Source of the DNA: Viscum album
Lineage: Eukaryota > Streptophyta > Magnoliopsida > Santalales > Viscaceae
Reading direction: 5' to 3'
DNA: 64,000 nucleotides
Assembly: GCA_963277665.1 (NCBI GenBank)
Contig: OY728152.1
Coordinates: 1,183,532,357 to 1,183,596,356 of the forward strand
Shown here: piece by piece, positions 12,406 through 23,654 of the stretch
Numbering within the stretch: the first letter of the stretch is position 1
How the letters are laid out: each line of letters starts with the position of its first letter
Notes under the pieces: model-generated
Database searches by the model: none
Seen by the model: the letters and a program-made list of their open reading frames with translations, nothing else
Told to the model about the DNA's origin: nothing
Made by a program: the position numbers and the translations under genes

Positions 12406-14851
12406 TATTTAATATACATTTAATCATGATCTATTACATAGTTGGTCACCTAATAAAAGTCATAATATCGATGATTATAGTGACTTTGAAAATTATTAAC
12501 ATTTTATTAAAATATAAAACATGAAATACTATATTTTTGATGAAAACGTTTTCTACAAGACCACCACATTCCTTCGTACTTAACAATGAATGGGATGACT
12601 AGTGGATGTATATAAAAAAGGGGTCAGTTATAAAGCCTAGTAAGGTAATAAACAAATAATATGTTGAGGTTAATAAAAATTGTTATAAAATGAATATAAA
12701 TTTGGAATGAAAGAAAATGAATATAATGGTGTGATACAACATGATAATCATAACATGGAAACGTTTGAACATCTTTAAACTCTAAATCATAAACAAAAAG
12801 GTACCAAGTGGACCCCTATACCACCATGGTGAATAAATTTACCAAAAATTAATCTCTTAGACCCATATCCTAGCATGACATATCATGACAATAAATATTA
12901 CCCAATGCATTGGAGTTCTATCAGGGTGAACACTTCATAATCATTACCATCTCATACATAAGATTTCTATATCGATTATATAACACTGATTCATTAAACA
13001 ACATCATCTATTCCATGATAATGTAATATGGAATTCATATATGTATATCCTAAATCAAAAAATATATGTTCAATGAAGTTGAATGTCCTTAATAGAGAAA
13101 TTTGAATGGTATTCAATAGATGATGATTTCGTCATGTTAAATTGTTATCCAATTATGGGAGAACAACGATGTCATATAGAAATTTGTAAAATTGGTTGAT
13201 GATACAGAAATTTGTATTTCATCAATGATTTATTAAATGGAATGTAAGGGGATCAAGAAACATAATATCCCCAGAAGTGAAATGAAATTTATTATTCATA
13301 ATAAAAAATAATTCATTTATTATGAGTGTGGAAAGTGAAATCCCTTAAGAAATGTCTCAATGGTAGGAGGCGTATATAAAAAAACCTGAATAGATTAATG
13401 ATAGTGGAAGGAATCTCCAATTACATATAAATAAAATGGACAGTAAGGGTTTTAGGTATAAAAATATCCCAACAAATGCAATTTGAAATTAAATGGAATT
13501 TCTAAAAATGTTTTGCTTGATAAAATATTAGAGTGAAAAACCACTTGTAAGGATAAGTTACTATAATGGATTGGGAGAGGTGTCTTGGGAGCTTAATGGT
13601 GCATCGTAAGAATAATATTGAGTAAGGGTAAGATGTTGGTCAATATTAATGTGTTTTTGTGAAGAGAAATGGGATCTTTGGTGGGTTTAAATTGGAAATA
13701 ATGAAGTTTTCTTTATGATTTATGTTTTTCACAGTAAAAAATATAATATTCAGAACAAAAAAACATCTCATGGTTATTCCCATGGTTTCTGGAATACTGG
13801 AGGGTTATAAATTTTTTTATATGTCTATGGGATGATGAAATTAAAATATTTTTTTCTTATGTGTCGGTTAGTCATACTTATTACGTTGTTATAAAACTCA
13901 CTATATATTAATATGGTGTTTAATATTCACCAAGAAATTCAATTGTCTCCTAAATTATGAAAAATTAACCATTGGATAATTTCCATTGCTAGATTCCAAA
14001 ATTAATATTCATTTTATCTAAAAAATAATCTAAATATATGAATTTTCACATTTTTAATAAAAACCATCATTTATTATAAAATGATGGGTGTTAACAAAAA
14101 CTATTTTCAAACCATGGTAATAACTGTATTTTACTTCATAAAAATTAAGAGAATTTATATTTAATAAAATTATTTTTGTAAAATTATTTTATTAGAATAT
14201 TATTTATTTTCTAAATTCATTAATTAATCAAATTTTGTTTTTTAATTTAATTTGAATATAGAACAAAAACACTATTTGTGCTTTAAAATTCATTTACATA
14301 GAATATATAATAGAATGAAAGTATATATATAATTCTATAAAAAAATAATTAAAATAATCAAGATTCTATGGCCGCGTTACATTTACCTTTATTAGACGAG
14401 TGTATTCCCTAAGAGTAAGGTGTGCGATGGTGGGGATCTCTTTGGTCATTCAGGGAACATGGACTGGTCTGTGAACTCGATGAGATTTATCTTCTCCCAT
14501 AAATTGATTCACTCATTATTAAGTAGTATGATCTTTGAATGGGATTGTTCTATGGAAAATTCCAGAAATGCTTTCTCCTTTTTAAGCTTGGATAAATGGG
14601 CTTCAGAGGGTACGATCATGCTATTTAAATCCATCACATTCTTTTTCTATGTCAATAGGATATGTTAAAACCCTCTATTTATACTAGTAATGTGATAACT
14701 ATTAAATGAGTATATTGTCAAATTTAATGATTCAAAATGATTATTTTAATATAATTTGTTAAAATTGAGTGCTTGTGTTTTCTATATCTGTAATAAATTT
14801 AATTAAATCTATAGAAAAATAATTTTATTTCTAAATTATCGGGTCGTTACA
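12406..14851 (-). mobile_element. 3' LTR of chromovirus relic, copy 2
   Basis: Aligns end to end with 1351-3792 (2446 versus 2442 bp). The minus-strand start is TGTAACGACCC at 14851. The LTR-end motif TTACCCAATGCATTGGAG lies near 12897. It is much more like the 3' LTR of copy 1 than like its own 5' LTR (18748-20268 plus 38618-39703), so the duplication is far younger than the original insertion. Confidence 0.8.
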
Positions 14852-14867
14852 ACCTTCCCCCCTAAAG
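14852..14867 (-). promoter_or_regulatory. Polypurine tract, copy 2
   Basis: The minus strand reads CTTTAGGGGGGAAGGT before the LTR start. It corresponds to 3793-3808 with two substitutions. Confidence 0.8.
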
Positions 14868-15304
14868 AATTTTTCACATAAAATTTCCTTTCCTCACACT
14901 AAAATATATGGGTAACTCTACTTCATCGCCTCCTCTGGTTCCCACATTGCTTCTTCATACATGGGTATTCTCCACCACACCTCGATAAGGGGCATTATCT
15001 TGTCTCATAAAAATATTTTTCTATGATCTAAGATCATCAATGACTACTCCTCATAATAATGTTAATTCTCCAATGGTACCACCTTTTGATTGAGTACATG
15101 TGATGGGTCTGGGATGTACTTCCTTTTGTGGGATACATGTAATATATCATGAAATTGAGATTGGATTAATGGGAGATCTATTTGATAAGAAACTACTCTG
15201 ATGTGATTAATGATCACAAATGGGATGAAATCCCATGGACTAATAATTCCATTCTTCAAATATCTCATGACCTTTCTCCATTTAGATTTGTGGATGATTA
15301 CCAT
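14868..15304 (-). pseudogene. Integrase C-terminus and chromodomain remnant, copy 2
   Basis: An 80-codon minus-strand frame (15304 to 15062) contains HDILHVSHKRKYIPDPSHVL followed by NQKVVPLEN, the chromovirus integrase C-terminus. It keeps the PDPSHVL block that copy 1 shows only past its frame. Downstream chromodomain scraps match those of copy 1. A plus-strand frame at 15182-15430 is the antisense shadow. Confidence 0.8.
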
Positions 15305-15479
15305 GTCTCTAATATTTTATTCTATTCCACATATATGATTGTTAGAATAGCTCTTTTTTCAACTCTAAGCATATTTTATGTGTTTCTCCATGGTCATAAC
15401 CTTATCCACCATTTAATCAACCATTTTTAGACCTATATGATTTCTTCCTCCAAATTCATCCCAACATGATTATTTTTTT

Positions 15480-16026
15480 CACCTCTACCCATAAAGGGCA
15501 TCGTAGGGAGCCATTTGGATGCTTGAATGGAAACTATATTTTGATTGTAAATCTGATAGAGGAATATATTTATCCCATCATCCTTTGAATTCCATTAAGA
15601 AATCATTAATAATTTTCTCAAGTTAATTTTTAGTCCTCTCATATAGTCCATCAGTTTGAGGGTGATAATCCATAATAATGTTCTTCTTCATTTTTAGAGA
15701 ATACTAGAGTCATTTTCAAAAAATAGATTTGAATCTTATATTTCTTTCATATACAATCGATAATGTTAAATCATGAGTCATTAAATATTCTCTAATGTAT
15801 ATCATTTCTAGTTGATCCTGTAACAAATACACTAGAATCGAAATGCATTGTGTAGAATTTTCAAGAAAATTGACAATATTCATGAAAGAATTGTTTCCTT
15901 CAGATATGTTGATATGTATGGTTACAATGTCCATGGTGAAGTTTTACCATTTCCACATTGGTTTGGGTAATAGTTTCATAACCCCTTTATGACTTCTAAC
16001 CATTTTCCTACACTTTCTGGCATACC
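15480..16026 (-). pseudogene. Integrase core remnant, copy 2
   Basis: The minus strand keeps the decayed YHPQTDG block near 15690 and the EALYG-like end near 15500. Stops and frame changes are similar to those in copy 1. The zinc-domain scrap near 16015 directly abuts RT sequence, so the deletion junction is shared with copy 1 and predates the duplication. Confidence 0.7.
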
Positions 16027-16049
16027 ATGCACATGGATGTATATTCTAT

Positions 16050-16624
16050 GATCCCCAAATTCAATTTATCCAAATAGACCATATAGATTTATAAATAATT
16101 ATTGACACCAAATGAAATAAATATGAACTAAAAATTCCCATACTATTTATAAAAAGAATTCATGGGGATATCATTCTTATTCACCCTTCATTAGTAATAT
16201 TTCGACAGTAGATCTGTTGTGTAGAAGTATTGTTCTCAACATAACTGATCGAATGAGTCATCATTTCATGAAAAAGGATACTTGTTTTTATCATGATTTT
16301 TTTGAGCTAATTATATTCTATGAAAGGAAAATTGAACCATCCTTCTTCTTGATGATGCTGACTTTTGCACACCCCATGTGCAGTACATGTGCTTATAAAC
16401 CATTTATCCAGACTCTCATGTAGTTTCCCCATTAGTTCCATAACTTCCACAAAATCCATTTTAGGAGGTATCTCTGGATTATGAATATCCATGGGTAAAA
16501 GATCAATTATTAATTCGACATCTCTTTTATGAGGTAGACATTGAAAATACTTAAGAAACACAATAGTGAATAAGCTCATTATATGAAGGTCTTCAAGGAT
16601 GGTTTCTTCATTAAACACAATCAT
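16050..16624 (-). pseudogene. Reverse transcriptase N-terminal remnant, copy 2
   Basis: A 105-codon minus-strand frame (16624 to 16307) has LPHKRDVELIIDLLPMDIHN and KLHESLDKWFIS, matching the start of Ty3/Gypsy RT. After WFIS a small deletion moves the KKKDG-type block out of frame. Remnants of the DIPKT block follow near 16160. No YxDD motif is present. Confidence 0.82.
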
Positions 16625-16719
16625 CTATGAAATATGTCGATGTTCATAGGGAAATAATATACATGCTTGGTATGTTGTTTGTGATGAGTATCCATCATTC
16701 TTCTGACACTTGTATAGAA

Positions 16720-16932
16720 TCAGGGGTTGATTATACATATGGAAATTGATTTCCACCTAGATAAATTTATGCTAGATCTATATAGGGAAACCCAATAAAT
16801 TCCCAGTATTGAATTAAATTCCATCAATGTATGTAAAACCATGTTCATTGGGATGTTAAATCTACAAATGGTGATAGAGGTGGAGTTATATTCAATGGAA
16901 TGAGTATTTTTCCCAATTTCCATTTTCACCAA
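16720..16932 (-). pseudogene. Protease-RT linker remnant, copy 2
   Basis: A 70-codon minus-strand frame contains ILGIYWVSLYRSSINLSRW, closer than copy 1 to the ILGMDWLSxYRAxINC consensus of plant Ty3/Gypsy Pol. It lies between gag and RT as expected. Confidence 0.68.
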
Positions 16933-17539
16933 GATCCCTAATTACATTTTTTTGGTGTACTTTTAATTTTTCTACTGAACATTCAGGATGTAATACAATG
17001 TGTTGAACTAGAATAAAAAATTATGTTTTTATTATATATTCATTAACTAGTGAAATTTTCTCCACTTCAATGTTTGGATTCACTTCAGTAGTGAGGGAAA
17101 AATCTCTTCCTTGAATCCATAGAGGTTGTCGGTTTCCTCTGAAAAACATTTACATAGGGAATTAGTTCATAAATATCCATGGTTCCTTGTTGTTTTATCA
17201 ATGAACAACATGTTGAGGATGAACGATGTGATCCTTTTCTCTATCACATTGGCAGGTTTCTCCTGTCGGTAATCATTTTCTAGATTCCCTTTTCATCCAT
17301 AGAGAAATCATTTCCTCACTCCCATTAGGAAATTTCCATGGTGCTTCCCTCCACACCTTTGAAAAGTGGGGTGATAAAATTTATTTGAATTGTTGTATTT
17401 TTCAATCACATTGCAAGAATTAAAGTCCCCTTACCACATCTTATACCCATGATACCCCTAAGGTTCCCCAATATCCATCTCAACATTAAAGAAACATCCA
17501 AAAATTTCCCCATATATATCAATGTCACATATTTCTACC

Positions 17540-17720
17540 GCTTTTTAAAGTCTAGGATTTATCACACCACAAATGAATTTAACCATGAATTTTTGAGTAA
17601 CTAAGAAATAGGGGCATATTGTTCATGTCTGGTTAATTTTTCTTCGTACGCCCCAATAGATTCATCATCCTTTTTATTGAGTGTATGGAAATATCTGCCT
17701 ATCTTTTGAGGCATGATTCA
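17540..17720 (-). pseudogene. Gag core remnant, copy 2
   Basis: Counterpart of 6490-6663. The YEEKL-like block lies near 17640 and the YFHTLNKKDDES block near 17680. A one-base deletion in the G run (AGGGGCATA versus AGGGGGCATA) splits the frame that is still continuous in copy 1. Confidence 0.65.
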
Positions 17721-18732
17721 AGGAAAATATTAAATGAAAAATATTATTTGGAATTCCATCCACTCCATTGCTTAAATCTATCCCTCCAGATTCATATACT
17801 TCATCAGTGTCTTGTAGTAATCAGGATCACCCTCCATATGAGAAATAACTAGAATAACCTCTCTTGTTTAGAATACTGAAGCATATAGATGATATTTATG
17901 ATGGAATTGATCCACTGATCTATGATTAAGGGATTAAATAATGGAATTGACCCACTAATCTGTGATTAAGAATTTAGATGATACATTGATCGTAGGAGGC
18001 CTTTATCACATGATCTCTCCACTATGGGTCGGTCACTCTAAGGGGGTGGTGGTTGGGAAATCCAATGGATTGATGTTTCAATTTAGAACATTATTTAACT
18101 GGGATAGTACTATAATAATGTTTTTTTATTCCCGCTCCAATTGGGTTTGGCATCTCAAAGGGGATATCCTCACACAGCACTTCACATTGGATGTTAACAA
18201 GATTCCTCGTTTTACCATCCATTGGATAGAAGAAAAAAATTATGGATGAGTATCTTAAGAATTTCAACCAATAAAGGGTATCCAATGACATTGAAGTGAT
18301 AACTTATAAATTACATTTATATCCATAACATACGGGTTTTTAGGATTTATTCCATGTTATTTTTGATCTACAGCATAAAATATATTATTGTTCACATTTT
18401 TTTGTTCACTAAATAATGTTTAATGTGGAAAATATGAATTTAAAAAAGAATATCTTCTGAGATGGTCAAAACAAGAGTGAAACAATACCCTTTTCATGCA
18501 CAAGTTCTTGTTCGGGTCTTTCTCAAAGAGGTTTTTTCAGGGTTTACCCCTAAATATATCTATTCCAAAGTCATATCCATTAGTTTGTATCCATACCATG
18601 ATTTAGTTTCTTGATTAACCAGTTACTCTATATAAACCTAAAATCCTAGGATGTTTTTATTATAGTTATTATTATAATTAAGGGTTTTCACTACTATTTT
18701 CTAATCATATTCTAAAAAATTACTAAGACTAT
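17721..18732. other. Gag N-terminal and leader region, copy 2, no intact gene
   Basis: Collinear with 6664-7652 except for about 25 bases present only here near 17840 (ATGAGAAATAACTAGAATAA). A 95-codon plus-strand frame at 17962-18249 matches the one at 6882-7169. Both are antisense to gag and shared only because the block is duplicated. Confidence 0.5.
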
Positions 18733-18743
18733 CCTTTGATACC
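18733..18743 (-). promoter_or_regulatory. Primer-binding site remnant, copy 2
   Basis: The minus strand reads GGTATCAAAGG beside the 5' LTR inner end at 18748. This is the same decayed initiator tRNA-Met PBS as in copy 1. Confidence 0.65.
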
Positions 18744-18747
18744 CTGC

Positions 18748-20268
18748 TATTCATTAAATAGTTAAACATGACCTATTGCATAGATATGAACTCAAAAAAC
18801 CCTTAATATCGAGATGACTGGTTTCTTTTGAATTTAAGGACCTTAAAAAACATCTTAAAATAAGAAATACAACATCATTATTGAAAACAATTTTTACATG
18901 ACCACAACAATCAATCAGACATAACACAATAAGTGATAACCTATACATGTACATTAGAAAGGGGTTAGGTGTAAATACTTATAAGGGAAGAAACATGGAA
19001 TAACATGTGAATTAAAATACATGTTAGAAAATTAATATTAATGAGGAATTAGGGAACATGAATATAAAGGCATGGTATAACATGATAATCATAACATGGA
19101 AAGGATGAAATAACATAAAACACTGCATCATAAAAAAAATGAACCGGGTAAACCCTTATCCCAACATGGTGGAAAAATCCCTATATTGGAATCTTGTAAA
19201 ACCCCAACCCAAAATTGAATATAATGATACTATACATTATCCAATGCATTCTAGTGAAATAAGGTCACACCATTCATAATCATTTATATCTCATAATTAA
19301 TTGCGCCAGATAGATCATGTATGATAGCTTTATTCAAAGTGTTCATTTATTACACTATAATGGAATGTGGAATGCAAATTTTTTTTTCAAAATCAACAAT
19401 TATATGAGACTGATGTTGAATACCCCTGATAGTGGAATGTGTATGGTATTAACTACATGATTATTTTGGCATGAAAAATCGGAGTGCAATATCGGCAGCA
19501 TAACGACGTCATATGAAAATTTTTAAAATGGGTATATGAGATAGAAATTGTTATATCATAATTTATAAATGAAATGAGCATTGAGGGGATCATATAAGAT
19601 AATACCCAAACATATTAAATGATAATTAAGATGCATAATATAAAATATTTTCTTTAATAGGAATGAGGATAGATAAATCTCTTATGGAAATTCAACATGA
19701 TAACAGATGTATATAATGAAAAATGAGTGGATTAATAAGAGTGTAAGGAATATATAATTATTTATAAATAAAATAAATATTAAGGGTAGTATGTATGAAC
19801 ATATTCCTACATATTAAAATTAAAATTAAAATACATATCACAGAATGAGTAGCAGATAAAATAAGAAATTGAAATATCCATTAATTGATTTTTAACTCAA
19901 AAGGATTGGTAGATGATTGTTGGGAGTTAGGGTTAACCTTGGTAGGACTCTACGGTGTAAGGGGAATATCTTGGTCAAGCATCAAGGTGTTTTATTGTAG
20001 ATAAATTGGATCTTGGCTGGGATTATAAAAGAATGGATGTGGATTTATTTATTATTTGGGTTTTTTACACTACACAAAAAATATTCAAAACAAAAAATCA
20101 AACCATGGGTTCTTACCATGGTTTCCAAAAAATTACAATGGTATAAAATATTTTATAAGGCAATAAGAAGAATATATTATGATATTGACCTTGTATATAA
20201 GGGCTGATTCATACTTTTAAAAAAATGGTTTTAAAATCTTAAAATATTTTATATGTTTTCGATTATTC
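18748..20268 (-). mobile_element. 5' LTR of chromovirus relic, copy 2, 3' part
   Basis: The first 658 bases match copy 1. From 19405 on the sequence is still LTR: it aligns with 2005-2420 of the 3' LTR (for example TTGAATx near both starts and a shared segment ending ATATTCCTAC/ATATCCCAAC). The LTR is interrupted after TATTC (20264-20268) by the tandem array and continues at 38618. At 19490-19560 it carries the TCGGCAGCxTAACGACGxCA module also found in the array LTRs, which links the families. Confidence 0.8.
20264..20268. repeat. Target-site duplication TATTC, left copy
   Basis: TATTC immediately precedes the array's left end (TATAAGGCCCC at 20269). The identical TATTC follows its right end at 38613-38617. 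This is the 5-bp duplication made by a Ty3/Gypsy integrase. One pair around three LTRs indicates a single integration event. Confidence 0.9.
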
Positions 20269-20529
20269 TATAAGGCCCCAGCCTTAAACCTTACTTAATC
20301 TTGAGTTATTACAAGATTACACATTGAGGATCTTTTCAGGTTTAGAGTTTTAGAGAATTACATTCCACATTTAAACAAATTGGTTACATAAAAGAGAGTA
20401 TTCATTCTTCCCATCAACGGAAACATATTTAAAATATAACACGGATTCTTTCTTGACACATCCTTGACAATATCATCACATCATGTACCTTTCCCTTGAC
20501 CTGTGAAAAACATTTCAAAAACTTGGGAT

Positions 20530-20544
20530 GAGCATAAAAAGCTC
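20530..20544 (-). promoter_or_regulatory. LTR-end hairpin, likely RNA 3'-end region
   Basis: The minus strand reads CTTACTGAGCTTTTTATGCT followed by CATCCC, a 4-5 bp stem closed around TTTTTAT. The LARD-like element has the equivalent CTTACTGAGCATTTGAGCTC followed by ACCCC at 45706-45728. Similar ACTGAGC..GCTCACCC strings are, to my recollection, common near the ends of plant Ty3/Gypsy LTRs. A role in 3'-end formation is inference. Copies lie near 27202 and 33870. Confidence 0.5.
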
Positions 20545-20795
20545 AGTAAGAGTTATAAAAATATGGAAAGGAAACATGAGCTCATATATACATTAGAATG
20601 AAATCACACTTTTCCCATAAAACATAGGCATATCAAATCATGAATAAATCATAGAAAACATAAGACATAAAGGTAACTTGAGGCATTCATAACATTCTTA
20701 CGTAGGGAGTAACCCTCTTAGTTACATTTGGAATACCCATCACAGTATATTCCCTAAATCTCTTCAGAGAAACCTTAACGTTTCACTCCTTCGCG

Positions 20796-20833
20796 TTACC
20801 CAATGCATTGGAGAGCTATATCGGGCTCACCCG
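20796..20833 (-). promoter_or_regulatory. Pan-family LTR motif CCAATGCATTGGAGAGCTAT
   Basis: The block around CCAATGCATTGGAGAGCTAT followed by ATCGGGCTCACCC is the best-conserved part of the late LTR across all families here. Other sites are about 27472, 34136, 1842, 12897, 8158 and 19240, and, in the opposite orientation, 45355-45392 and 52133-52165. It includes the palindrome CCAATGCATTGG. The function is unknown. Confidence 0.7.
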
Positions 20834-21563
20834 CCCTTAGTTTATCACGGAACCACCCAATTTCATAACAATGCCCAAGAACCATAACATAAATGTGTCA
20901 CATAAAACATGCATAAAGGAAACATAACATTTCCACATTTCAATCACAATATAACATTTTATTATATTGAAATAATGAATCCATTCAAAAAGAAACCATT
21001 TCCAAAACCATTTAAAACATTTAATAAAGAGATTTTTGAATCAAAGTGTCCCATAACACCTTGAAGCGTAAAATTTTAAACCATTAATATCCATATAAAT
21101 AAATCCTTAAAACCATTTTGAAAACATGGATATTAATAAGAACAAATAATTAAAACATTTAAAACGATATTTTGGTTAAAGGGGTTTTACCAAAATTAGA
21201 GACACTTGAATACAATAATTGAGGAATAAAATTTAGTCAGAAAATTATAATATCATGAGAATAAATGTATTCATGATATAATACTCCAAAGGATAGTATA
21301 TACATCATATAAGAGTGAATTGGTGCATAAAAACAATGAATCCTCAATAGAAATGTCAAATGTGACGAAATCCCTTATAAAGAAGGTATCCTTAAATTAA
21401 GGACAATTCAATCTCAAAAATATGTGTGAAAAATATAAATACACCAAATATAAGTGGATATTAAGTGTAAAAAAATAAAAGGACATTCACACATATTCAA
21501 TGGATGACATATTCAATGACTACATGTTGAACCCAAAGAAATCGAAATTGGGTTAAAAAAGTT

Positions 21564-22330
21564 CCCTTGACAGCCTAACCACATCACATCAAAATGAGTA
21601 GATGAGAGATAAAAAGTGTATCTCATCTCTTAGACATAAAATTTACATAAATAAGGATATATGAGAACATATCCCAACATAAAAATATGTAAATTAAAAG
21701 ACCCAACAAAAGAAGTCTTTTAAAAAAAGAGGAGGGTGAAAGGTTCCCTTACCGACTTGGGTATCTTTCAAAACATACACCCCATGAAAGAAAGACAATA
21801 GATCATTGATGTAAATACTCATAAACGAAAGTATATTAAACAAAGAATAGAATAATGGGAATTACATACACCACTCAATGGAATTTGTGGCAAATGTAGC
21901 ATAAATCTCACGGGAATAAAAGTGAGATGAAAAATCCCTTACGAAAACTCGGCAGCCTAACGGCGCCACATAAAACTTCCGAATATGGATTGATGAGATC
22001 AAATAGGGTATCTCATCACATTACAATACAATTAAATCAAGAGAAATATAAAATAACATCCCCCAAAATTACAAAGAGTAGCTTAAAAGAAGTGACATAA
22101 AGGAGAGTACTTAAAAAGAAAGAGAGAGGTTAGATCTCTTACGAAAGTTCGCCAGCCTAACGGCGCCACTCAAAACCTCCAAAATGGATTGATGAGAGAA
22201 AATAGGGTCTCTCATCACATGAAAATAAAAATTTCAGTAAGTGTAATATAAAATATCATCCCAATAAAAAAATATGAGCTTTAAAAGGAATGACATAAAT
22301 GTTTGTACTTAAAAAGAAAGAGAGGAGTAG
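21564..22330 (-). repeat. Subrepeats of about 200 bp in array LTR 1
   Basis: Three modules start near 21564, 21936 and 22136 (b and c are 200 bp apart). Each has, on the plus strand, CCCTTACGAAAACTCGGCAG-like bases followed by CCTAACGGCGCCAC, then a hairpin such as GATGAGAT...ATCTCATC, then a purine-rich GAAAGAGAGAGG run. The first module is more diverged (CCCTTGACAGCCTAACCACA). The same blocks occur at 28236-29010 in LTR 2 and 34903-35690 in LTR 3. They lie in the transcript leader downstream of the conserved hairpins. Confidence 0.82.
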
Positions 22331-22671
22331 GATCCCTTACCTCGGGTCCGACTTGACTCGATCGTTCTTTAACGTCCTGAATAATAAACTTGAGTTAATT
22401 TATACTTGCTTAAGAACCTTTTCAAAGTTAATTATTCCTTTTATATCAATTATTGTCATGTTATAAACATTATGTAATCATTTAAGTTAATAATATTTGT
22501 TTTGCCGATATTTGGTTCTTAAGTTGAAAGTGGACTTCCTACAATTACATGTTGTTCGTGTGGTCAAAGGTTCTTTATATCCAGAATGAAATTCCTGATT
22601 TGGATATCATATATATCATATATATCCAGCATATACATGTATTTATAATATTACATAATCATTTAGATGTA

Positions 22672-22738
22672 AGAAATGAAATGCACCGTTCATGGAGACG
22701 GTAAGCCGTACGTACGCATGAACGCTACTTTCATTTCT
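22672..22738 (-). ncRNA. Conserved leader hairpin, LTR 1, distal copy
   Basis: A 67-nt imperfect palindrome. The outer arms AGAAATGAA and TTTCATTTCT are followed inward by CGTTCATG and CATGAACG, which pair perfectly. The enclosed core in element sense is CGTACGTACGGCTTACCGTC. Within the core ACGG can pair with CCGT around CTTA, leaving the palindrome CGTACG mostly exposed. See the findings for the family-wide comparison. Confidence 0.75.
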
Positions 22739-22879
22739 TTGTCATATTAATGGAATTAAAACTAAATGAGAGGTATGTATATTTTAATTACAGAATTATA
22801 TTCATAATTTAGATTTATCATTCATCATATATATCCATTATATACATGTACTTATAATATTACATTACATTTGGGGATA

Positions 22880-22946
22880 AGAAATGAAATGCACCGTTCA
22901 TGGAGACGGTAAGCCGTACGTACGCATGAACGCTACTTTCATTTCT
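22880..22946 (-). ncRNA. Conserved leader hairpin, LTR 1, proximal copy
   Basis: Same 67-nt structure as 22672-22738, 208 bases away, with identical core and inner stem. In sense orientation it is the first hairpin, about 710 bases downstream of the TATA box. Confidence 0.75.
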
Positions 22947-23645
22947 ATCTCATACTTTAATGGAAAGAAATAATAATGATATAGAGGTATATAATAATTC
23001 CAGTATAACATCATATATAATAACATTAAATCCATCCCTTATACGTCCCACGTATGGCATTAACGAATCACATCACATTGAGGGGGCGGTAGTCCATACA
23101 TCCTAAAATGAAGATATCGCGTATACCCATAATGGAAGCCATAAAGGTAAGGCACAAATGAAAAATACAGAAGTATAAGTAAAACATAAACATATTATAT
23201 ATCATATATAAAAATAGTGACATCATATTGGCTACATTTGAAGGTGTTAAATGAGTATTGAACAATCATCGTTTCGGGAGGCAGAATTTCTCCATCCACA
23301 GAAACCGTATGTTCTTTAACCATTTGATGTAGTTGTGTGAGAGTTTAGCTCGAATAAATCTTATAAAAACATCATAGTATATTGAAGAGACTGTTTTTTT
23401 TACAAAAGAAGTAAATAAAAAGAGTTTAGGGGGTTGGAGAAGCAAAATGAAACAAATGACCATGAGAGAATGAATTAACTTTAAAAGTGTAACTCCTTTT
23501 TATTTGAGCATAAAGGCTTCCTATGAAAGGATTATTCCCAAAGGTAATCCTCTAGGATGAGGAGAAATATTTTGAGAGAGTAAATGGTCAGGGGTTGGCC
23601 AAGCCAAAGGCTTGAGGAGTGTGTGAAATGAGGTAGAGGTGGGGG

Positions 23646-23654
23646 CCTTTTATA
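23646..23654 (-). promoter_or_regulatory. TATA box of array LTR 1
   Basis: The minus strand reads TATAAAAGG after CCTCTCCTCT and before CCCCCACC, a typical plant core promoter. It lies about 1.6 kb into the LTR. Transcription would start about 30 bases downstream (near 23620), giving an RNA leader of over 3 kb before the PBS. Equivalent boxes are at 30321-30329 and 36990-36998. Confidence 0.75.

Larger units (their letters stand above)
11063..19405. repeat. Segmental duplication, copy 2 (pairs with 1-8325)
   Basis: Second copy of the unit at 1-8325, in the same orientation, starting with the repeat of the window's first bases. It includes the flank 11063-12405 (AT-rich, no gene), 3' LTR, internal region and 5' LTR start. 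Substitutions and short indels separate the copies. For example, gag in copy 2 has lost one G near 17615, shifting the frame. Confidence 0.93.

Noticed and set aside
22672..22946. Hammerhead ribozyme as in retrozymes
   Set aside because: I looked for the CTGATGA and GAAA core pairs around the hairpins and did not find them.
22672..22946. CRISPR-like or satellite array made by the regularly spaced hairpins
   Set aside because: Only two or three copies per LTR, about 200 bases apart, in a eukaryotic LTR context.
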